Source of the DNA: Strix aluco
Lineage: Eukaryota; Chordata; Aves; Strigiformes; Strigidae
Length of the DNA: 64,000 nucleotides
Direction of reading: 5' to 3'
Assembly (NCBI RefSeq): GCF_031877795.1
Contig: NC_133948.1
Location: 11,888,948 to 11,952,947, forward strand
The notes under the pieces are model-generated. The model saw nothing but the letters and a program-made list of their open reading frames with translations, was not told the DNA's origin and did no database searches. How positions within the stretch are numbered: the first letter of the stretch is position 1; every line of letters starts with the position of its first letter. Positions 26,201-64,000 of this stretch are shown piece by piece. The position numbers and the translations under genes are program-made.

Positions 26201-29200
26201 CACAGCTTAACGAGCAGCAGAACCCTCTAGGCTGTCACAGTGTGTGTGACAGTATTCTACTATTTGTCATATTTCAATTTCGTATTAATCTTGATTCATT
26301 CTCACAGAACTTCCCTCATAACTCAAAGGTAAAACCTAGAATGAAGGAAGAAAGATTACACTGCCTGAGAGCTGCTCATAAGCAGTAGGGTTCATGATGT
26401 GAATAGTAAAGGAAATTATCTATCTATTCACCAATATGGGAAGATATTTAAAACAAAAGGGCAGTGATTTGTACAAAACCTGTGAAGCTCTTGCTTCATG
26501 GGAAAGGTTATGTCTGGATATTGAAACCTATTTGGGATAACTGCAGTATATTTAATATCACTCAGCATTCACACACAGTAGCCTTTTGCATGTTCAAAAT
26601 CCTGTGCAGACACGACTTGATAAATCCTCAGAACTCTCTGGCAAAATGTGCTATTTTCAAGCGCTTGCTCATTTCAGAGTCCAGTGAGGAATAAGCACTA
26701 TGTCTGAATAAAAGATTATGGCAGTGTTTTTACTTGCCAGAATGATTCAGGGATATGCACAGGAGGCTGTGAAGCATGCTCAGTTGTGGGGGTTTCTTTA
26801 AGTGGCAAGAACACAGTAGCTAATTGAAAGCAGCTTTAACTCTTTATGAGCTGCTTCAAACCACAGTGTTTGCTAATCCTGTCCAGACATAAGACAGTGT
26901 TTTTATTCTTTATGTAATCAAAGGAAAGTAACCAGAATTCACAAGCATAAACAGGAAAACATGAAAAAGCCTGCTTATCAGAAGCTGTCACCAGAGCACC
27001 ATATTGAAAAAAGGCTCTATATGTAAGATGAAAAAAACCCAACCTAGGTGAAGCAAATACTAAAAGTGAAAAAACTAAACAAACAGAAAAACCTTGATCC
27101 TACTAAATCCCAGGGGTTTTGGAGGTGCTGAGCATTTGCAGCCTACAGATGAGATCAGAATTTAGATGTCCAGCATTTCCCAAACCACCCCAAAGACACC
27201 TCATGCTGGGCATACACAATTAAGGACTCAGCATCAGCAGCCACGTTTAAAAAATAAGCCCAGATCTGTCTTAACAAATGAATTTTTACTGCTCTTCAGA
27301 CTTTACCAAAGTGGATTAGTTTGACTTAGAACTGGATTAAATCCCACTGAAAATGATTGATCTGAAACAATGACCTTTCACTGTAGAACATAACATGAAA
27401 GACTTTGGGGATAAGACTAATGAAGTGCAGAGATAAAACAAAATGCCTTTGCCAACATTTTCAAAAGTGGCCTCTTATTCTGGGTGCCCTACTTGAGTTG
27501 CTGCGTAAGTGCTCATTTCCTCTGAAAATGAGGCCCCAAGCAAGTTGAGCCAGGCATCCAGAACAAGAGACTGCCTGAAAATACTGGCCTTGAAGTTGTA
27601 TCTCCTATCACTTGTCCCGAGTGGGCCTCAGATGTGCCCATTCAGTAACTGTGATAGCTAGCAGAACCATCAATGGGACTGAAACCAGGGAAAGCTGCTT
27701 CTCATGTCTTTAATCCTCTCTAGCACTGTAGCGGATTAGTTCAGAGAAGTTTTTCACCGGCAGATGCCATGCAGGTCCTCCACACAGCCATTTCTACACC
27801 ACACTTCTAACTCAGAACTACTGATAGGCAACAGCTCAGTCTGTCTGTCAAACTGCCAGGAGGAAAACTGCCTCTAGCAGCAGTGCTGGAAAAGATGGAT
27901 GCCTGCCTATTGGGACAGCATCCTTCTCACCTCAGGAACAGCTAAGTAACACAACTTCTGAAAGTGCTCCTAGATTTCCATCCCCTTTCTGTGATTAACA
28001 CATATAAGCACTGGTTTTGGGGCCCTTACGTGCATTTTAAGATAAAAATGGCTTTGTTTTTTCTATCTAGGGCAAGCTCATTCCTTTGATAGGCCATGCC
28101 ACATTGAGGAGGAGGAATGACAACAGCAGGTACAGCACATTCAGCTCAGAGCAGGTCAGTCACGTGCTCAGAGTGCTTCTAATTACGGCTCCAAGGAAGA
28201 ACAACATAAACGCATCCAGAGCTTGCTACATATGGTAGGATAGGGAAACCAGAACATGACTGGGATGCAAATCACACCTAGGAAACAAGAACAAGGTAAG
28301 ACACAAACTGAACAATACAAATGGTAGCCCAACGTGAATACAATATAAAGAACTCCACTACACTGTCCTTCAAGGACTACCACCACCCAGCAGCAGAGGC
28401 AGAGAAGGCCAAATGCTAATCGTCACTGGCATTCAGCAGAGATTCACTTGACCTCTTCCTCTCCCGCACGGCTCTGCATCCCATCTGTTCTAGCTCAGGG
28501 ATGAGGAAGCAGCAGCCTACCTCTGAACTCTGCTCAGCTACCTGTAACTCAGCCTGGTCAAGTCCTGTGAGATCATCCGTAGGCACAGCTTGCAAATTCT
28601 TGTCCAGATGCAATTAGCTCCTCAGAAGCGTTTTGTGCAGATCCAATACCCAGGTGGCATGGGGCAAAGATGCTAGTGGGCCAGAATATACTGTACTTCA
28701 ACCATTTGACTTTACATCTCTTACAGAGAAATACTTTTAATTTGCTGGATTTCACATATCAAGCTTTGAATCATTTAACATAAGTTTCTAGAAAAGTAAT
28801 AAGTTATTTCATCTGGGAAATGACCTAGAAAATTCAATTGTCCTCCAGAGAACAACTGTGCCAAATTTGGAAGTGAAATTCATCAAGTGAAGTGTAAGAG
28901 AAAAAGCTTTAATTCTGCTTTAGCTGCAAAGCCTTTTTCAGATTTATGTCTGGAAAAGAGACTTGTCATTCTAGCACTCCTTAGGAATTCTGGTGAATTG
29001 AGCCGCCTCTTTTTAATTAAAAAGTCAAAACAACTGTGTTCTTGAACTATTTTAAAAACTTACAAGGCATTAGAAGGACACTGGTATTGTTAAGATGGTA
29101 GAGCAAAGCTCAGTTATCTTCAAAACCAAAATACCTGCATTCCCTTGTTTTCTTAGAAAATAATCTATTTAATTTTGAATGACAGGTACCTAAAATTTCT

Positions 29201-29450
29201 ATACAGCTGGAGTAGCGTTAATCTAATCTCTACCATGTTCCCTGGCAGGGAACAGCACTAAATATTTGAAAGGAACTGAAATATGTCTCATTGTAAAAGA
29301 GGCATCATTCCTCTTTACTCAATATATCAATCTCTAGCAGCAGGGAGATGTAGTCACCCCGGCTTTCGTCGCCACGCGTTACACACCACTGACCAGCTAA
29401 ATCACAGGAATCGCAGTGACGTGACATATCATTAGGGGTGAGAATTAAGG
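23300..29450. other. Intergenic region between YWHAH promoter and orphan CpG island
   Basis: Mixed-composition sequence without a confident gene. Short minus-strand frames at 28416-28755 look somewhat protein-like, but no acceptor puts them in phase with the candidate exon at 29454-29630. Nothing else is supported. Confidence 0.6.
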
Positions 29451-29453
29451 TAC

Positions 29454-29630
29454 CTTATTTGGGCTCTCACACAAAAATTTATCAAGATCCAGTGTGAATT
29501 TTACTATTGGGCTGCTGTTTCTGCCCGAACGCCGTTTCACTGGCTGGCGTCTCGTTTTCTTTCCACCGCAGGCCGCGGAGAAGACGCAGCTCTTGCCCAC
29601 CGCAGCGCAAACGCCCAGGAAAGGGCTCAT
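29454..29630 (-). CDS. Candidate first coding exon in an orphan CpG island (unrecognised)
   Basis: A minus-strand frame begins at ATG 29628-29630 with A at -3. It runs 59 codons, including the basic stretch GGKKTRRQPVKRRSGR and then SSPIVKFTLDLDKFLC, and meets a possible donor AATAAG|GTACC at 29453 in phase 0. The frame is also open upstream through the CpG island, so the true start is uncertain. I do not recognise the protein. No downstream exon in matching phase was found, and the donor departs from GTRAGT. It may instead be part of a non-coding RNA or chance. Confidence 0.25.
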
Positions 29631-30110
29631 TTTAGGCAGGGCGGCCCGCGGGCGGCAGCAGCAGCGGTGCGGGGGTGCGGGTCCGGCGGCGGCGGGGTCT
29701 CTGCTCTCCCCGCTCCCGCGCAGCCCCCGGGCTCCCCTCAGCCCCGGTGGCCGCGCGCGCGGCCCCTCCCCGCCCCGCGCCGGCCGCCAACGGTCGCCGC
29801 GCGCCCGCTCCGCTGTTGCTATGGCTCGGGCGGGGGGCGGCAGCCAATCAGAGGGCGCCAGGATATATTTGTCGCTGTTGCTACCGGCGCGGCGGACCAA
29901 TGGGGAGGAAGGAGGAGGGCGGCGCGGGCCGCCATGGCGGCGGGAGCTGCGCCTGCCGCGGCCGAGAGGGAGGGGCGGGCCGGGAGCGGGCCCTCGCGGG
30001 GTGCGCTGCGGTCGCCCGGCACTTTTCCTCCCCGCACACCAGCTTGGATTCAGCCAAGGCCCCGTTTTCGAAGGAAATAAACGAAAACGTGCGCACAGCC
30101 CTTCCACGCA
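29490..30110. promoter_or_regulatory. Orphan CpG island with two CCAAT boxes
   Basis: GC- and CpG-rich block lying 7 kb from the YWHAH start and just past the ANHX 3' end. It holds CCAAT at 29844-29848 and 29897-29901, a TATA-like ATATAT near 29863, GC boxes, and an ATG in perfect Kozak context (GCCGCCATGG) at 29934 on the plus strand. CpG islands of this kind normally mark promoters. No known gene starts here, so it implies an unannotated transcript in one or both directions. Confidence 0.65.
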
Positions 30111-30322
30111 CCGCTGTTGTAAACACAAAACCTCCAGCAACAAGAAAATGGCATTTCAAGTGAGATCCACCAAAATAAAGGAAGTGCCAGGGTCTCAACA
30201 CGCACAAGTGTACACAGGACAGCCGGTGCTAGGGTTTTAATACGTAATTAAATACCATGTGTGAATTATCACTTCACACCCTTATCTTGACAAATGAACC
30301 CTGAAGAAAGTCATTCATAACC

Positions 30323-30341
30323 TTTATTTGCTAACTTTATT
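30323..30341 (-). terminator. Candidate ANHX poly(A) signals
   Basis: Two minus-strand AATAAA hexamers (plus-strand TTTATT at 30323-30328 and near 30336) lie about 1.3 kb past the ANHX stop, just before the orphan CpG island. They are the most plausible poly(A) signals I noticed past that stop. The assignment is inference. Confidence 0.35.
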
Positions 30342-31646
30342 ACAAAAGGTACTGGAGGCATCTACTTCGTGTATCTCCAGGCTGGAGTTCTGGCAATGAT
30401 CGTCCCTTTTGCAATACAAATTTTAAAAACAGAAGCAATACTAAGGGAAAATACCCAGAAGACTGCCTGGTGACTTGCAGCAGTAGTTTTAAACCCGCAG
30501 CAAGGGTCTGCTTTGTTACTTCATGCCCCACCGCTCTAATACACAATTCTGCTTTTTAGTCTAGAGAAAGAAAGGAAACGAGGCTCCTGATCCGTGAGCA
30601 GCGTGAGCAGTGTAACAGGCAGCCTTGAGGCTGGGTTAAGAAAAGTACTGGGCAAAAGGAGCAGTTGTGCAAGCTCCCCAGGAGAGCCTCAGTGAAACAG
30701 CTTACCCCTGTGGAGTAAGCAGCCTTCAGGCAAATACAGTATTAGTCCTACACTTACTACGGCGTGTAGGAAACAGAGCCTGCACTACTCACGCTGCATT
30801 GCAGGGTGCTCGTCTGAATAGGATGTGCTCGCCTGCCGCTGCCTGGTGTCAGACTGCCGCAGACCACCCGAAGGGTGACAGAATTGCCTTGGCAGTTTCA
30901 GTCCATCCCGATCTGGGGACTGAAAATGGATCAAGAGGGTTCAGCAGTTCCCACCTCCTCCGTTCATCCTTCTTTCCTGGGCAATCTGAGTTGCAGGTAG
31001 TATTACATATTGACAACACTGGTATGCCCTCCCCCAGTCCCACAAGACCATTGACTTTAGCACTGAAAATTCTGCCATGCTCCAGTTTGTGTTATCTGCG
31101 GCACTACAGAGCATGGAACACTCTGGAAGTTACACCTAGTAGTACAACAGAAATACAGAGATGAGAAATAGCAGTATTTTCCCAGCACTTCACTGAGACC
31201 TTATTTTCCAGGCCTGAGAAAAAGTTATCCAATATCCACTGCTAGGCAATGTAACTAAATTTGCTGGTTTTGAGTACGGGAGCTTCATTTACCTTCATGA
31301 TGTAATTAAGGACTCAGATCTGACCAGTGCTATGGGTAGAAATATGTAACTGCCACAGAACCAGTGACTTGGTATTTTTAGCATCTACAGTGCAGCTTCA
31401 GACTGTTCCAGTAAAAACCTACAATCCAAAATGCACCTTTTGTTTCTTCTAAACTTTGCAAAATTCTTAATAAAACTGTAACTAAAACAAACTTTGCATC
31501 CATTAGAAAAAAACCTTAATCATTCTACCTCATTCTCTCTATTCATCTCCATGTTAAACCCCTCATTCATTTAAAAAAAACAAACAGGAAAGGTTGGGGT
31601 GTTTCCTGGGGAAGTGCAGACCACATCGAGCATCTCTGCAGGCAGG
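30330..31646 (-). other. Probable ANHX 3' UTR
   Basis: About 1.3 kb between the inferred ANHX stop codon and the candidate poly(A) signals. It contains only short frames; a 165-codon plus-strand frame at 30667-31164 matches nothing I know and lacks coding character. Confidence 0.35.
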
Positions 31647-41943
<10,297 letters not shown>

Positions 41944-42159
41944 CCTGACGTCCTGTTGGAAGACTTTTCTATGCAATGCACAAAGTTGTGGTTAGATAAA
42001 AGCTATTATCTCCTATTTTTAGCTTCTATGATATGCTTTTTAATTTTTTTAAAGGAAAGAAAATAACTGTGCTGTTAAAAGCAGCCTGAGGACCAAAAAA
42101 CACTTAAAATAAAACTAGGCCTAAAGCAGCCCTGAAAGGCTAAAGCCACACTAGGTTTG

Positions 42160-42240
42160 TAGTTGAGAAAACTGAGCTCAGAAAGACATTAAACTTGCCC
42201 CCAAATTCGGAGGCTGAAGGAGGAGGGCTGCTGTGGGGTA
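42160..42240 (-). repeat. Possible MIR-like fragment
   Basis: GTTGAGAAAACTGAGCTCAG followed by AAAGACATTAAACTTGCCCC resembles the MIR stretch GAGGAAACTGAGGCACAGAG, GTTAAGTAACTTGCCC. Weak, because the copy is short. Confidence 0.35.
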
Positions 42241-42772
42241 CTGCACTCTGGGCTGGCCCCAGTATTTCCCAGTTCGGTCTGTGTGCGTGGCTGGGCACAC
42301 TGGGGCACTGCAGAGTGGCCCAAACACACACCCCCCCCCACCTCCGCCGTGGCTCCAGACCCTCCCTCCCGTTCAAATCAGGGACCCCCATAGCCAAATC
42401 ACGATATGAAGCTTTACATCCACTGCTTACAGGTTAAAACTACAACACTAAGCCCAGGGACATCCAGGTGAAATTAATGAGGTTTCTCTCCAAAATGGCC
42501 CGGCGCAGGCCCGGGGCGGACGGCAGTTACAGCAAAGTGTGACTCAAATGACCGTCGCAGCAGTTTTTCGCCCATTTTCGTGGGGAAAAGAAACCGGCGC
42601 GATACCCCACCCCTGGGCCAGCTCCAGCCCCGCCGGACAAAAGGGGGAAAAGCTCTCAAATACCTGCGAGGTTGAGGAGCAGGGACACCCCGGCAGCCCC
42701 GTCCCCTCCCGAGGCCGCGGGAGCACAGCCCGGGGCACTCCACAGCCCGCCCCGGCCTCCCGCGGCGAGGTC

Positions 42773-42826
42773 GCGGTACCTGCCCCCCCCACCCCGGTGC
42801 CTGCCCCCCCACCCCGGTACCTCTCC
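42773..42826 (+). repeat. C-rich tandem repeat (about 22-base unit)
   Basis: Units reading CCGGTACCTGCCCCCCCCAC, CCGGTGCCTGCCCCCCCACC and CCGGTACCTCTCCC follow one another. Each unit carries a GGTACC-type donor-like site on the minus strand. Confidence 0.7.
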
Positions 42827-42864
42827 CGCCGCAGCGCAGGGAAAGGCCGCGCTGGGCTGCGCGC

Positions 42865-42901
42865 TCCGCGGGACCCTGCGCGTTCCGCGGGACCCTGCGC
42901 G
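42865..42901 (+). repeat. 19-base direct tandem repeat
   Basis: TCCGCGGGACCCTGCGCG occurs twice with a period of 19 bases inside the CpG island. Confidence 0.8.
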
Positions 42902-43119
42902 GAGCCGGCTCTGCCCCGCACGGCCGCCAGCCCAGTCCTGCGGCCGGCACAACCCTCAGCCTCGCCCGCAGGCTCCTGCGGGGGGAGAAGAGCTTTGCGG
43001 CGTTCAAAGCGGCCCCGGTGTGCAGGTGCGGAGCCGCTGCGCGCTGCCCCAGCCCTGCACAGGCGGGGGTGCTGCAGGGCTGCCCCTGCACTCCACCCCC
43101 CGCCTCCCTTAAACCGCTT

Positions 43120-44400
43120 TCAGAAAGCAACTGCTGCGTGCACAGCTGCTTTCATAGTAAAACGGTGTAGAAGGGATGGCAGCGAGTTGCTTTCATAGTA
43201 GAGAGTAGTTCTTAGGATGTTAGTGGGGATGAGACAGGCAGTGATGAACTGAAAGAAGAGGCCTGCAGCTCAGCCCCCCTCTTCTAGGTGGGTACTGGCT
43301 AAAAACAGGTGAGTCATCCTGACTCAGCTTAGGGGATACAGCTGAAGCAGCTATGATACTCCTTGAACCGGCTGCGAACACCACTGTGAAGGTGTCAGCC
43401 CTCTGCTGACCCCCGTCAAGCGAGGACACACAGCGCTACCGGGCGCTGCTCGTGCACCCACCCTGCGTCCGCACCGAAATAACGCTCGTGCCAAGTCCAG
43501 GTGCTGCAGGTGAGCTTTCTCTGCAAAGACAAAGGCTACGTACTTGAGGGTAGGCATCTTTGTCTTGCTGCATGCAGACATATCCTAAAAATCTGCTCAT
43601 AATTATCCATGTTCCTCCAATCAGCCGCATCTTGTGTTCAGTTGCCCTCGATTTCTCCTCAGGCTTGGATACGGGCCTTGTGGGACACTAACTGGCTTCT
43701 TGCTCCTGCTGCATGACACTGTTCTAGATCCTGAGCTGGAGATAGAAAGTTTTGGATGCTTAAAGGACAAAGCCCCACCATTGAACCTTGAGCATTTCAT
43801 TATCATGCTGGACATAAGCAGTATTTCCTTTTGGCAATTATTCTCCTTTACTCCCCAGTTCTGTATTGCTGTCTGGAGTTAAAACATCAGATTACTTGAT
43901 TTTCTGCATTTTTACTTATTTACATGTATGAAATTTAACAAGTGTGTCTCACATTTTATCTTACATATTCACACAATCAGGTACACCTCAAAAGGGAAAG
44001 AGGCAGGCTGCTGTCAGGCACATCAGACCCAAATGGCACCAACCCTTTCCAGCGATGGTAAGCTGCTACCATCACACTCTGTGCCGAACCTAACCGCCCT
44101 TGAAAACCATCTGCACTCTCCCTCCTTCACCTCTGCTCTAACTGAAGTTTTGGCAATCAAGAACTGCAGCTACTTGAAACAGCTGAGGTCAGGTGATAGC
44201 TATTGGCAAGCCCAGAGCTCAGATTCTTTTTCCAAGAGCTTAATCAAATTCTGTTGAATATCAACAGCAATATTGATCACGTCCTCTTGGAGCCTCAAGA
44301 TGAATCCAACACAGAGGCCCTTTTCCAGTCATCCTTCACCTCTACTTCCTTGCCACAAGGTAAAGCTTCTAGCTGTCTCCCTAAGAGATCCAACCCTATT
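43120..44400. other. ANHX-DEPDC5 intergenic region and DEPDC5 3' UTR
   Basis: No coding exon seen. It includes the DEPDC5 3' UTR next to the stop codon, but no minus-strand AATAAA is obvious, so its end is not set. A 13-base phrase TGCTTTCATAGTA is repeated at about 43147 and 43189. Confidence 0.5.
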
Positions 44401-63891
<19,491 letters not shown>

Positions 63892-64000
63892 CTAAAAGAG
63901 AAAACGCGAACATTAATCTCAGCATCATCAATAGCAGTGCTTCTCTTTCTTCTCCTAAAGAGAAAGAAGGTTCTACAGTATGTTCTTTCAAGCAAGTACA

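Larger units (their letters stand above)
42480..43110 (-). promoter_or_regulatory. ANHX: CpG island, probable ANHX promoter and non-coding exon 1
   Basis: GC-rich, CpG-dense block just upstream of the ANHX coding exons. Minus-strand donor-like sites GCAG|GTATTTG at about 42663, GGCAG|GTACCG near 42780 and GAGAG|GTACCG near 42822 could end a non-coding exon that joins the acceptor at about 41978. Which donor is used cannot be told. The long frames here are compositional. Confidence 0.65.

Noticed and set aside
29494-30240. 248-codon plus-strand frame across the orphan CpG island
   Set aside because: Composition artefact. It runs through promoter motifs and ends in low-quality sequence with no splice sites or family resemblance. 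Only the CpG island itself is kept.
30667-31164. 165-codon plus-strand frame past the ANHX stop
   Set aside because: No recognisable family, no Kozak start, and it lies in the probable ANHX 3' UTR.
42474-43198. Frames of 218-219 codons in the ANHX CpG island
   Set aside because: Present on both strands and Pro/Arg/Ala-rich, so compositional.

Overview
The window is nuclear DNA from a vertebrate, most likely a bird or another sauropsid. It holds spliced genes with GT-AG introns, CpG-island promoters, and long AT-rich intergenic and intronic stretches. Three vertebrate genes can be read exon by exon, and the protein-coding introns are short for DEPDC5. The order DEPDC5 then YWHAH in one orientation matches human 22q12.3. 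The placement as a bird is inferred from compactness and low repeat load; no species-diagnostic element was seen.

All three genes lie on the minus strand, so they read from right to left. (1) The right third, 44401-63891, is the 3' half of DEPDC5, the GATOR1 subunit that restrains mTORC1. Fifteen coding exons chain in phase to give about 723 C-terminal residues plus the stop; the 5' half lies beyond the right edge. (2) The middle, 31647-41943, is a homeobox gene recognised as ANHX (anomalous homeobox). It has a CpG island with a probable non-coding first exon at about 42.5-43.1 kb. Eight coding exons are supported, and one connecting exon is unresolved. (3) 12740-22417 is YWHAH (14-3-3 eta), with exon 1 in a CpG island, an 8.2 kb intron, a second exon holding the remaining coding sequence, and a 3' UTR ending near paired poly(A) signals at about 12.76 kb.

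The left 12.7 kb is a gene-poor, AT-rich stretch downstream of YWHAH. SLC5A1 would be the expected next neighbour, but none of it was found. A GC-rich patch at 2.1-2.4 kb and a piece of an old dispersed repeat at 8.74 kb are the only structure seen there. Between YWHAH and ANHX, at 29.49-30.11 kb, is a CpG island that belongs to no recognised gene; a minus-strand 59-codon candidate first exon ends there at a possible splice donor. Several degraded MIR-like (core-SINE) relics lie in the ANHX and DEPDC5 introns.

The genes do not form an operon or shared pathway. YWHAH and DEPDC5 both belong to growth and nutrient signalling, but the sequence offers no evidence that they are co-regulated. The points most worth a second look are the SIX-like layout of ANHX, the orphan CpG island, and the CRE plus TATA pair that faces away from YWHAH.
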